64,000 nucleotides of DNA from Desulfovibrio aminophilus DSM 12254 (GTDB taxonomy: Bacteria; Desulfobacterota; Desulfovibrionia; Desulfovibrionales; Desulfovibrionaceae), in contig NZ_AUMA01000015.1 in NCBI RefSeq assembly GCF_000422565.1, positions 62,001-126,000 of the forward strand, read 5' to 3'. Under the pieces are notes generated by a model that was not told the origin of the DNA, did no database searches, and saw only the letters and a list, made by a program, of their open reading frames with translations. The translations under genes were made by a program, and so were the position numbers. Positions 34,498 through 44,050 of the stretch are shown in pieces. Every line of letters starts with the position of its first letter. Position 1 is the stretch's first letter.

Positions 34498-36513
34498 TCA
34501 GTCCTCGGCCGGAGCCGAGGCGAAGCTGTAGCCGTTGCCGCCCCGGCGCTTGACCACGTACATGGCCCGGTCGGCCGCGGAGAGCAGGCTGTCCTGGTCC
34601 CGGCCGTCGCGCGGGGACACGGCGATGCCGATGCTGGCCCCGGCGAGGTAGAGGCCTTCGGGCAGGTCCGGGGCCAGCAGGGCCTCGCGGATCTTGGCCG
34701 CCACGGCGGCGGCGTTGGCCGGGTCGGAGAGGTCGCCCAGCACGACCACGAACTCGTCGCCGCCGATGCGGGCCACGGTGTCGGACTCGCGCACGCAGGC
34801 GGTGAGGCGCTTGGCCGCCTCGCGCAGCACGGCGTCGCCGAACTGGTGGCCGTGGGTGTCGTTCATGGCCTTGAAGCGGTCCAGGTCGACGTAGAGCAGG
34901 GCCATGGGCAGGCCGGTGCGCCGCGAGTGCTTGAGGGCCTGGGCCAGGCGGTCCACGAAGAGCTGGCGGTTGGGCAGACCGGTGAGCGGATCGTGCAGGG
35001 CCATGTGCCGGACACGGGCCTCGGAGACCTTCATGGCCGTGATGTCCTGGGCGTTGAGCACCAGCCTGCCGTCGGGCATGTGGGCCATGCGCAGGCGGGC
35101 CCAGCGGCTTTCGCCCCCGGCGTCGCGGAAATGCATGACGCGTTCCGGCGGGTCCGGGTTTTCGGCGTCGCGGAACCAGGTTTCGAGCATGGCCGCGCGC
35201 TCGGCGCCGCCGGGGATGGTCTTCGCCATCCACTCGCGGATGTCGGTGATCTCGTGGGCCTTCATGCCGAACAGGCGCTCCATGCCGGGGCTGACGTAGT
35301 GGATGTCGCCCTTGAGGTCGGCCACGGCGATGCCGTCGTGGGAGTGCTGGAGGATGGCCGTGCGCTCCATGATCTGGAGGTTGAGCTGGGCGTAGAGGGT
35401 CTGGATGTCCTCGGCCATCTTGTTGAAGGCCCGGGCCAGGCTGCCCAGCTCGTCCTCGGTGAGCACCGGGGCGCGCGCCGAGAGGTCGCCGTCGGCCACG
35501 GCCTGGGCCGCCCTGGTGACCTCCAGCACGGGCCGGGCCAGCCGCCGGGAGAGCAGGCGCATCCCCAGGGCCAGGGCGAGCGCGGCCAGGGCTCCCACGG
35601 CGATGATCCGCCCGGCCAGCCGCCGGGCCGGGTCGAAGGCCTCGGCCTGGCTCATCTCGGCCAGCAGGGCCATGCGGTAGTCCGGCAGCCAGCGGTACAC
35701 GCCGATGACCGGCACGCCCGCGTAGTTGTCGTAGGCCCCCTTGCCGCTGCTCCCCGAGAGGGCCCGGTCGATGCCGGGGGTATGCAGGTTCCGGCCGCCG
35801 TTCCGGCCGATGATCTCGGCCGAGACGAAGGTGTGGAAGCTGTCCACCAGATAGGTCTCGCCCGTCTCGCCCAGGCCGGCGCGATCGCGGATCACCGCGT
35901 CCAGGCGCTCCAGGTTGAGGTGCTCGGCCAACACCCCCAGGAGTTCGCCCTTCGCGCCGCGCACGGGCATGGACACCGTCATCACCGGCCGCAGAGAATC
36001 CGGCGAGGGGTAGGCGCTTTGCAGCGCGATTCCCTCGCGGCCCTTGAGGTAGAAGTTGTAGGTGGTGCGGAAGCGGCCCACGCCGCCGGGCCGGGAGGAG
36101 GCCAGCACCCGGCCGCCCGTGGGCGAGAGGAAGAGCAGTTCGCTGATGTCCGGCCGGGCCTCCACCGCGGCGGTGAAGAAGGCCGAGAGCCGGGCGTATT
36201 CCGGCAGGGCCGCCGGGTCGCTTTCCAGGGGCGGGAGGGTCGAGGGCAGATGCCCGTTGAGCGTCAGGTCGGCGGTCAGCAGGGCGAGGTCGCGCTTGCG
36301 GTCCTCCACCCAGAGGTTCAGGTAGTTTTCCTTCTGCGCGGCCACGGTCTCCAGGCGGGCCAGGGCCTGGACGCGCAGGGCCTCCTTGCCGCCCTCGTAG
36401 GCCGCCGCGGCCACCAGAAGCACGGTCAGGGCCGAGAGCAGCAGATAGGTGCGCACCAGCCTGCCGGTCAGGCTCGTCTGCCGGAAGAGTCCGCTTCCCG
36501 CCGGTTCACTCAT
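34498..36513 (-). CDS. Diguanylate cyclase with Cache, HAMP and PAS domains
   Basis: 671 residues. TM1 about 21-42, a double-Cache periplasmic sensor to about 275 (FRTTYNFYLKGREGIAL, VMTVSMPVRGAKGELLG, ETYLVDSFHTFVSAEI), TM2 about 285-303, HAMP, a PAS domain (HDGIAVADLKGDIHYVS), and a C-terminal GGDEF domain. The catalytic signature RIGGDEFVVVLGD starts at about 582 and is intact. RESD lies five residues before GGDEF and is a good inhibitory I-site (R-x-x-D) for c-di-GMP feedback. The ATG overlaps the last codons of a periplasmic binding lipoprotein gene by 8 nt. This coupling suggests that ligand binding outside is relayed to c-di-GMP inside. Confidence 0.93.
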   Translation of the reverse strand: MSEPAGSGLFRQTSLTGRLVRTYLLLSALTVLLVAAAAYEGGKEALRVQALARLETVAAQKENYLNLWVEDRKRDLALLTADLTLNGHLPSTLPPLESDPAALPEYARLSAFFTAAVEARPDISELLFLSPTGGRVLASSRPGGVGRFRTTYNFYLKGREGIALQSAYPSPDSLRPVMTVSMPVRGAKGELLGVLAEHLNLERLDAVIRDRAGLGETGETYLVDSFHTFVSAEIIGRNGGRNLHTPGIDRALSGSSGKGAYDNYAGVPVIGVYRWLPDYRMALLAEMSQAEAFDPARRLAGRIIAVGALAALALALGMRLLSRRLARPVLEVTRAAQAVADGDLSARAPVLTEDELGSLARAFNKMAEDIQTLYAQLNLQIMERTAILQHSHDGIAVADLKGDIHYVSPGMERLFGMKAHEITDIREWMAKTIPGGAERAAMLETWFRDAENPDPPERVMHFRDAGGESRWARLRMAHMPDGRLVLNAQDITAMKVSEARVRHMALHDPLTGLPNRQLFVDRLAQALKHSRRTGLPMALLYVDLDRFKAMNDTHGHQFGDAVLREAAKRLTACVRESDTVARIGGDEFVVVLGDLSDPANAAAVAAKIREALLAPDLPEGLYLAGASIGIAVSPRDGRDQDSLLSAADRAMYVVKRRGGNGYSFASAPAED

Positions 36514-37657
36514 GAGGCGGAATCTCCTTGTGGAACACGGCCTGTTTTCCCTGCACGCGCATGATGAGCACGCTGCGCTCCGGATCGCCCGAGCCGTGGA
36601 AGCGGATGGTTCCGGTGACGCCCTGATGGTCCTCGATGGCCGCCAGCCCGGCCGCCAGCATCTGGGGCTGGGTTCCGCCCGCGTTGCGGGCCGCCTGGAA
36701 GAGCAGTTGCATGGAGTCGTAGGTCATGGCGTCGCTCAGGATGGGATCCTTGCCGTAGCGCTCCCGGTACGCGCGTACGAATTCCCGGGTTTCCGGCGTG
36801 TTCCGGTCCGGGGCGAAGCCGGTGCAGAAGTAGGCGTCCTGGGCCTCCGCCAGGGCCAGGACGTCGGGCTGGTGCCAGGAATCCGAGCCGAGCAGGGTGC
36901 GGGCGACGCCCATCTCCCCGGCCAGGCGGATCTGCTCCCGCAGGGTCGGCTGGAAATTGGGCAGGAGCAGAACCTGGCATCCGCCCGCCTTGATCCTGGC
37001 GAGTCGCTCACGGAAGTTTTTTTCGCCGGTGAGGTAGGGCTCGAAGGCCGGAACCTGGCCGCCCAGGCCCACGAAGGCGTCGCGGAAATACTCGGCCACG
37101 CCCCGGCAGTAGTCGTCGGCCGCGTCGTAGAGCACGGCCGCCCTGGACGCTCCCAGGTCGTCGCGGGCGAATCGCGCCAGGGCCCGGCCTTGGGCGGTGT
37201 CCGCGAAGCAGGCCCGGAAGATCAGGGACTTGCCCCGGGTGGTCTCGGGGTTGGTGGAGGTGGGCGAGATGAGCACCACACCCGCGTTCTGGGCCAGCAC
37301 GGCCGCCGGAATGGCCTGGCGGCTGACATAGGGGCCCACGATGGCCGTGACCCGGTCGCGGCTGATGAGTTCGCGCACGGCCACCAGGGTGTCTTCCAGG
37401 CGGTCCTGGTTGTCCCGGGGCAGGAGCCGCACGAAGAGCCTGCGGCCGGCGACCTTCAGGCCGCCCGCGTTGTCGACCTGCTCCATGGCCAGGCGCGCGG
37501 CGTCGGGGTTGTGGCGCACGGCCGTTTCGGAGATGGCGGCCACGAAACCGATGCGGAACTCGTCCTTCGGGGCCTCGCCCTCCGAGCAGGAGAGCGTCAG
37601 GCCGAGCAGGAGCAGGGACAGGAGCGTCGGCAGCGCGCGGAAAAATCTGGGCTTCAT
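36506..37657 (-). CDS. Branched-chain-type substrate-binding lipoprotein
   Basis: 383 residues. Lipobox LTLSC near residue 24, then a type-1 periplasmic binding fold (FRIGFVAAISETAVRHNPDAARLAMEQ; VISPTSTNPETTRGKSLIFRACF; YDAADDYCRGVAEYFRDAF; YDSMQLLFQAARNAGG). This is the LivJ-like family. No LivHMGF permease genes are near; instead the stop overlaps the diguanylate cyclase gene. It probably works as a ligand sensor rather than for uptake. It resembles the upstream gene product closely in order of motifs (both have SxTNPETTRG and YLTG-x-x), so they are paralogues. Confidence 0.88.
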   Translation of the reverse strand: MKPRFFRALPTLLSLLLLGLTLSCSEGEAPKDEFRIGFVAAISETAVRHNPDAARLAMEQVDNAGGLKVAGRRLFVRLLPRDNQDRLEDTLVAVRELISRDRVTAIVGPYVSRQAIPAAVLAQNAGVVLISPTSTNPETTRGKSLIFRACFADTAQGRALARFARDDLGASRAAVLYDAADDYCRGVAEYFRDAFVGLGGQVPAFEPYLTGEKNFRERLARIKAGGCQVLLLPNFQPTLREQIRLAGEMGVARTLLGSDSWHQPDVLALAEAQDAYFCTGFAPDRNTPETREFVRAYRERYGKDPILSDAMTYDSMQLLFQAARNAGGTQPQMLAAGLAAIEDHQGVTGTIRFHGSGDPERSVLIMRVQGKQAVFHKEIPPHE

Positions 37658-37687
37658 GTCGCCTCCCCAGGCGGTTCCGGTCTCGGT

Positions 37688-38908
37688 TCAGGGAACGGGA
37701 GGCAGCTCCTTGTGGAGCCGGAACCTGCCGTTCTCGATGCGCAGAATGACGGCGCTCTTCTCCGGGTCGCCGCCTCCCCGGTAACGGTACAGGCCCCCGG
37801 CCCCCTCCAGCATCTCCACCTGGGACAGGGCGTCGCGCAGATCCGTGGGCGTCAGCGCGCGAACCCGGCCCAGGGCCGTGAAGATCAGGCCGAAGGCGTC
37901 GTAGGTCAGGCAGGCCGTGCCGTTGGGCGTCTGGTTGTAGGTTTTTTCGAAGGCCTGTCTGAACTCCCGTGAGCGGGCCGTGTCCATGCCCGGATCCCAG
38001 GTGGTGGTGAAGAAGCTTCCGTCGAGCGCGGTCAGGTCGGGCCCCTGGGAGAGCATCTCCCAGCCGTCGCCGCCCAGGATCACCCCGGTGAATCCGGCCT
38101 GCCTGGCCTGTCTGGCCTGGGACAGAACCTCGTCGTGATAGTTGGGCAGCAGGAGCAGGTCGGGCCGCTCCGCCAGGATGCGCCGGAGGTGTTCGGACCA
38201 GTCCGCGGTTCCGGTGAGGTAGGGCGCGAAGGCCGCTATGCTTCCGCCCTTGGCGCTGAACGCCTCGCGGAAGCTTTCGGCCAGGCCCCGGTTGTAGTCT
38301 CCGGCCGAGTCGTAAAGCACGGCGGCCCGGGCGGCGCCCAGTTCGTTGCGGGCGAATTGGCCCAGGACGGACCCCTGGAAGGAGTCGGTGAAGGGCATGC
38401 GCCAGGTGTAGTGCAGGCCCCGGGTCGTTTCGGGGTTGGTGGAGCCGGGAGTGATGAACGGCACGCGCAGTTCCTCGGCCACCTTGGCCATGGGAATGGC
38501 GTCGCGGGAGAGGAAGCCGCCGATCACGGCCAGGGCGTGTTCGCGTTGGACCGCCGCGCGCAGGGCGTCCAACCCGCCTTCCACGGTGAAGCCGGGATCG
38601 AGGACGACGAGTTCCACGGGTCTGCGTCCGGCGGGGGTCATGACGCCGCCCTCGGCATTGGCCTGGTTCACCGCCAGCCGGGCCGCGTCCAGGGTGGTCC
38701 GGCCGATGTCCTGGTATTCGCCGCTGAGCGTGAAGATGAAGGCCAGCCGCACCGGCCCGGGGGAGGCGTCCCGGCCCCCGGAACAGGCCGAAACCCCGGC
38801 CGCGGCCAGCAGGAAGGCGGACAGGATCGAGGCCAGGGACCGCAGGCGTCCGCGAAGGCCGCGCGGGAGAGGCTTTTTCGTGCCCCACGTATGCCGCATT
38901 CGATACAT
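37688..38908 (-). CDS. Branched-chain-type substrate-binding lipoprotein, paralogue
   Basis: 406 residues. A basic N-terminus precedes the lipoprotein signal AFLLAAAGVSAC. The fold follows (VRLAFIFTLSGEYQDIG; FITPGSTNPETTRGLHYTWRM; YDSAGDYNRGLAESFREAF; TYDAFGLIFTALGRV). It ends RLHKELPPVP, against VFHKEIPPHE in the paralogue. The long N-terminus may indicate a later start (MRHTWG lies three codons downstream). With the paralogue and the cyclase it forms a three-gene unit without a permease. Confidence 0.87.
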   Translation of the reverse strand: MYRMRHTWGTKKPLPRGLRGRLRSLASILSAFLLAAAGVSACSGGRDASPGPVRLAFIFTLSGEYQDIGRTTLDAARLAVNQANAEGGVMTPAGRRPVELVVLDPGFTVEGGLDALRAAVQREHALAVIGGFLSRDAIPMAKVAEELRVPFITPGSTNPETTRGLHYTWRMPFTDSFQGSVLGQFARNELGAARAAVLYDSAGDYNRGLAESFREAFSAKGGSIAAFAPYLTGTADWSEHLRRILAERPDLLLLPNYHDEVLSQARQARQAGFTGVILGGDGWEMLSQGPDLTALDGSFFTTTWDPGMDTARSREFRQAFEKTYNQTPNGTACLTYDAFGLIFTALGRVRALTPTDLRDALSQVEMLEGAGGLYRYRGGGDPEKSAVILRIENGRFRLHKELPPVP

Positions 38909-38925
38909 CCTATTGAGGTTCTTGA

Positions 38926-40400
<1,475 letters not shown>

Positions 40401-40411
40401 TTGTGAAGAAG

Positions 40412-40441
40412 GGCGGGGCGCGCGGGCGTTCCGCCTTTTTT
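40412..40441 (+). terminator. Terminator downstream of serS
   Basis: GGCGG (40412-40416) pairs with CCGCC (40431-40435), followed by six T. The stem is short but GC-only and the U run is good. Confidence 0.55.
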
Positions 40442-40456
40442 CACGCCCAGCCGAAA

Positions 40457-40520
40457 GCCTTCCTCGCCTTTCCGGAACCCCCGGAAGGAGGCCTTGTTAT
40501 GAACCCCCGAAGGGGGCCGA
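40457..40520 (-). repeat. Family-2 gene-end repeat after modC
   Basis: From the modC stop: GGCCCCCTTCGGGGG, then AAGGCCTCCTTCCGGGGG, then GGAAAGGCGAGGAAGGC. It matches the copy after the last MCP of the window, which has two CCCCC-TTCG-GGGGG hairpins and GGAAAGGCGAAGAGAGG. Confidence 0.7.
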
Positions 40521-40528
40521 GGGGGGGG

Positions 40529-41260
40529 TCAGAGGCCGTCGAAGCCCTCGAGAAGCAGGGCCTTGGAGTCCGGGGCGGCGGCCAGTTCGGCGGCGGTGAG
40601 GGTGCGGCGCACCGAGCCCCGGCCGAACACGGCCACGGCCTCGCCGAAGGCCACGGCCTCGTCCGGGTCGTGGGTCACGAGGATGAGCGGGGTGTCGAAG
40701 CGCTCCAGGGTCTTTTTCAGCTCGGCGCGGAGCTTGACGCGCAGGGGCTGGTCCAGGGCGGAATAGGGCTCGTCCAGGAGCAGGAGCTCCGGGGCCGGGG
40801 CCAGGGCCCGGGCCAGGGCGGCGCGCTGCTTCTGGCCGCCGGAGAGTTCGCCGGGCAGGTGCCCGGCCACCTCGGAGAGACCGAAGCTCTCCAGGAGCGC
40901 GGACACGCGGCGCTCGGCCTCGGAGGAGGGGCGCCGCCAGAAACGGGCCAGGCCGAATCGCAGGTTTTCCTCCAGGGTCAGGTGCGGGAACAGGGCGTAG
41001 TCCTGGAACAGGAAGCCCACCTTGCGCCTGCGCGCGGGCACGTCCACGCCCTGGCCGGAATCGAAGAGCACCCGGCCGCCCACCTCGATGCGGCCGTTCT
41101 CGGGCCGGAGCAGCCCGGCCACGGCCCGCAGGGTGAGGGACTTGCCCGATCCCGAGGGGCCGAAGAGGACGAGGCGGCGGCAGGGGAGTTCCAGCCGGAC
41201 GTCCAGCCGGAAGCTCCCCGCCCCGCCGTTGAGGCTCGCCTGAAAGGTCAGGTTCATCAT
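40529..41260 (-). CDS. modC: Molybdate ABC transporter ATP-binding protein (short form)
   Basis: 243 residues. Walker A GPSGSGKS (about 34-41), Q-loop FLFQDYALFPHLT, signature LSGGQKQRAALARAL, Walker B LLLLDEPYSALD and the switch His in LVTHDPDE. It energises uptake with ModB. E. coli ModC is about 352 residues because of a C-terminal molybdate-binding (TOBE) domain; here the protein ends right after the ATPase core. It is the last gene of modB-modA-modC, 4 nt after modA. Confidence 0.92.
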   Translation of the reverse strand: MMNLTFQASLNGGAGSFRLDVRLELPCRRLVLFGPSGSGKSLTLRAVAGLLRPENGRIEVGGRVLFDSGQGVDVPARRRKVGFLFQDYALFPHLTLEENLRFGLARFWRRPSSEAERRVSALLESFGLSEVAGHLPGELSGGQKQRAALARALAPAPELLLLDEPYSALDQPLRVKLRAELKKTLERFDTPLILVTHDPDEAVAFGEAVAVFGRGSVRRTLTAAELAAAPDSKALLLEGFDGL

Positions 41261-41264
41261 CGTC

Positions 41265-42008
41265 CTAGGGCTTGGCGAATCCGCGCGCGGCCAGGATCTT
41301 CTGGGCCTCGGGGGACTTGAGGAAGTCCACGAAGGCCTGGGCCGACTTCTTGTTCTTGGTCGTGACGGTCACGGCCACGGGATAGGTCACGGGCTTGTCC
41401 AGGGGGATGATGGCGGTCACGGCGACCTTGTCGCCGCCCTTCTTGGCGTCGGTGGCGTAGACGAAGCCCGCGTCGACCTCGCCCCGGGCGAGGTAGTCCA
41501 GAACCTGGCGCACGGACTCGGCCATGACGTACTTGGAGGACATGGCGTCCCAGAGGGCGGCCTTTTCCAGGGCGGCCTTGGCGTAGCGTCCGGCGGGCAC
41601 GGAGTCGGGGTTGCCGATGCCCACGTGCTTGACCTTGGCGTCCTTGAGGGCCTCCATGGACTTCACGGCCGGGGCGCCGGCCGGGGTGGCGATGACCAGG
41701 TCGTTCTTGGCGAAGGTCACGCGGGTCGCGGGGTCCACGAGGTTCTTGGCCGCGGCGTCGTCCATGGTCTTCTGGTCGGCCGAGGCGAAGACGTCCACGG
41801 GCGCGCCCTGGGCCATCTGGGCCAGCAGCGCGCCGGAGGCCGCGAAGTTGAAGGTCAGGGTGTCGCCGGGATGGGCCTTCTCGTAGACCGGTTTGAGGTC
41901 GTTGAAGGTGTCGGTGAGGCTGGCGGCGGCGGAAACGATGAGTTCGCCCGCCCAGGCCGCCGGGGCCAGAAGCAGGGTCAGGGCCAGGGAGAGGATCAGT
42001 TCGCGCAT
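41265..42008 (-). CDS. modA: Molybdate-binding periplasmic protein
   Basis: 247 residues. Signal peptide MRELILSLALTLLLAPAAWAG. Family landmarks: VSAAASLTDTFNDL, FNFAASGALLAQMAQGAPVDVFASAD, and the later GEVDAGFVYATDA. It binds molybdate or tungstate and delivers it to ModBC. Sulfate reducers often use tungsten in formate dehydrogenases, so tungstate is possible as well. ATG with GAAGGAGC before it. It lies 11 nt after modB, an unusual gene order (B-A-C). Confidence 0.93.
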   Translation of the reverse strand: MRELILSLALTLLLAPAAWAGELIVSAAASLTDTFNDLKPVYEKAHPGDTLTFNFAASGALLAQMAQGAPVDVFASADQKTMDDAAAKNLVDPATRVTFAKNDLVIATPAGAPAVKSMEALKDAKVKHVGIGNPDSVPAGRYAKAALEKAALWDAMSSKYVMAESVRQVLDYLARGEVDAGFVYATDAKKGGDKVAVTAIIPLDKPVTYPVAVTVTTKNKKSAQAFVDFLKSPEAQKILAARGFAKP

Positions 42009-42019
42009 GGGACGCTCCT

Positions 42020-42685
42020 TCAGGTTTTGGGTTTGACCAGCTTGGCCGTGGCCGCGAGGATGACCACGCAGACCACGGAGATGACCAGGACCATGAGGTT
42101 GGCGCGGTCGTCCTGTCCGGCCTGCACCGCGCTGTAGACCGCCAGGGAAAGGGTCTGGGTCTTGCCCGGCAGGTTGCCCGCGATCATGAGCGTGGCCCCG
42201 AATTCGCCCATGGCCCGGGCGAAGGCCAGCATGGTCCCGGCCAGCACGCCGCGCAGGGCCAGGGGCAGGGACACGCGCAGGAAGACCTCCAGCTCCGAGG
42301 CCCCCAGGGTGCGGGCCGCGTTCTCGCAATTGGCGGGCACGGACTCCAGGGCCGCGCGGGCGGACTTGTAGACCAGGGGGAAGGCCACCACGGCCGAGGC
42401 CGCCACCGCGCCCTGCCAGGTGAACATGAGGGTGATGCCGAAGGTCTCCAGGAGCCAGGCCCCGAGGACGCCGCGCCGCCCCAGGAGCACGATGAGGTAG
42501 TAGCCGAGCACCGTGGGCGGGAGGACCAGGGGTAGGGTGCAGGCCGCGTCCAGCAGGTCGCGGCCCGGAAAGGCGCGCAGGCTCATGAACCGGGCCAGGC
42601 CGACCCCGGCGGCCAGCGCCAGGAGCGTACCCAGCGTGGCCACCTTGAGGGTCAGCAGGAGGGGGGGGAGAACGGCGTCGAACAT
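42020..42685 (-). CDS. modB: Molybdate ABC transporter permease
   Basis: 221 residues with five predicted transmembrane helices. The coupling loop that docks to ModC has the expected EAA motif: ENAARTLGASELEVFLRVSLPLALRGVLAG. TLPLVLPPTVLGYYLIVLLG is typical of ModB. It starts with ATG 24 nt after the small membrane protein gene, so four genes may form one transcript. Confidence 0.93.
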   Translation of the reverse strand: MFDAVLPPLLLTLKVATLGTLLALAAGVGLARFMSLRAFPGRDLLDAACTLPLVLPPTVLGYYLIVLLGRRGVLGAWLLETFGITLMFTWQGAVAASAVVAFPLVYKSARAALESVPANCENAARTLGASELEVFLRVSLPLALRGVLAGTMLAFARAMGEFGATLMIAGNLPGKTQTLSLAVYSAVQAGQDDRANLMVLVISVVCVVILAATAKLVKPKT

Positions 42686-42709
42686 GGCGGCCGCGCTTCG
42701 GACGGGCGG

Positions 42710-42961
42710 CTACCCCCTCCCGTCGCGGCAGCGCGGGCGGGGCCGCCCGGCGAGAAAGAGCGCCCCGGCCAGGGCGAACACGGCCAGGGCGGTCAGAGGG
42801 TGGCGGGTGAGCAGGCCCAGCCCCGGAATGAGCAGGACGAACGGCGCGCTGCCGAAGAGGAACTCCCGGGCCGGGAGACGGCCGAAAAAGGCGTCGCCCA
42901 CCAGCACGTCCAGGATGAAGAGCAGGACCACTCCGACCAGAAGCAGAACGATGATTTCCAT
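42710..42961 (-). CDS. Small membrane protein upstream of modB
   Basis: 83 residues starting MEIIVLLLVGVVLLFILDVLVG after GGGAGG; the ATG 13 codons upstream lacks a ribosome site. Two or three hydrophobic stretches (the second LLIPGLGLLTRHPLTALAVFALAGALFLAG). No family recognised. The gap of 24 nt to modB suggests it belongs to the molybdate operon. Confidence 0.6.
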   Translation of the reverse strand: MEIIVLLLVGVVLLFILDVLVGDAFFGRLPAREFLFGSAPFVLLIPGLGLLTRHPLTALAVFALAGALFLAGRPRPRCRDGRG

Positions 42962-43746
42962 GACGGCCTCCCGGGAGCCTGTGGACCAGGACCGTGCCAA
43001 GAGTGCAAAGGTTTTAAATCGTTGGCGGCGATATTCCCCGACGAGAAGATTTCAGTCGCATTGAACTCTATTTTTGTCGTCCAGCGGTCGACCTTGCTGC
43101 ACTATTGTCTCGTTGTCCAAGGACGCGGCCAGTACTTTGTGTCACTAAAAAATAAAAACAAGTGACACTCTGTTATTCTTTTCTGAAACTATGCGGAATG
43201 GCGCATTGGCCGTCAATCATGGCACGGCTAAATGAAAAACAGTGACACTGCCGTTGCTTGAGAACATGCGGCATCGGTTGCCCGATCCGCGTTGATGCTG
43301 CATATCTGATGAAGACCGGCTTCCTTCGTGGAGGTCGTCCATCGTGCCACCCCAACCCGCAACGCCGAGGAGGCCGCGCGCGCGGACGAGCGCCCCGATC
43401 ACCGGCGGCAGCGCCGAAAGCATGGATCCCAAGGTCGGCGACCCCATCCGCCTGCTGATCAAGGCCTTTTCAGTGATCCTGGTGGACGAATGGCCTCGGG
43501 CCTGTCCCTTCCACGCGGGCGCGCCCGGGGGGCTCCGGGCCTCCTGTTCCCCGCCCGCCAACGGTCGAATCCGGCCGGTCAGTGGTAAGCAGTCACTCGC
43601 GGTCAGGGGCGCGGAACGCTTGGGGGCCGATCCCGTCCGTTGGCCGAAAAGGGATCGCCGGAGGCTTGCGTCTTGTCTAGAGGTGGGGCGTCGGGTCCGG
43701 GCGGTGGACCCGGCCGCGATCCGCAACCCAAGCCAAGGAGGAACCC
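42962..43746. other. Long intergenic region between the mod and DUF485-actP operons
   Basis: 785 bases. The left part (43000-43320) is AT-richer than the surroundings and contains three copies of a 9-bp motif (see next entry). The right part is GC-rich; short frames exist on both strands but none has a recognisable family or a ribosome site. It should hold both divergent promoters. I see no RNA gene in it. Confidence 0.5.
43139..43250. repeat. Cluster of three AGTGTCACT motifs
   Basis: GTGTCACT (43139-43146) and AGTGACAC (43161-43168) form an inverted pair 14 nt apart around an A-rich spacer. A third copy is CAGTGACACTG at 43240-43250. On the minus strand the second and third are each followed by a T-rich run (GTTTTTCATTTA and TGTTTTTATTTTTT), so they are also direct repeats about 80 nt apart. 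Either an operator array or remnants of insertion-sequence ends. Confidence 0.5.
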
Positions 43747-44049
43747 ATGAACACGCACGCCCGCCAACCCGACGAAGCCCAGTTCCGCGAACTGGTCAGG
43801 AAGAAGTGGACCGTTTCCCTGGTCCTCACCGCGGTCATGCTGGCCATCTACTTCGGGTTCATCCTGGTCCTGGCCTTCGCCAAGGACATCCTGGCGGCCA
43901 AGCTCGGCGAGGGCCTGTCCGTCGGCATCCCCGTGGGCGCGCTGGTCATTCTTTCCGCCTGCGTCCTGACGGGAGTGTACGTGGCCTGGGCCAACGGTCC
44001 TTACGACCGTGACGTGAAAAACATCCTCGATTCCATGAAGGGGGAGTGA
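43747..44049 (+). CDS. DUF485 membrane protein (YjcH-like)
   Basis: 100 residues with two transmembrane helices ([41 protein letters not shown]) and the family ending [16 protein letters not shown]485 proteins are nearly always encoded just before ActP and probably help it. ATG after AAGGAGG; 1 nt before actP. Confidence 0.93.
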   Translation: MNTHARQPDEAQFRELVRKKWTVSLVLTAVMLAIYFGFILVLAFAKDILAAKLGEGLSVGIPVGALVILSACVLTGVYVAWANGPYDRDVKNILDSMKGE

Positions 44050-44050
44050 G

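Noticed and set aside
43258-43726. Short coding frames in the mod-actP intergenic region
   Set aside because: Composition is that of chance frames in GC-rich DNA; no ribosome site and no recognisable motif on either strand.
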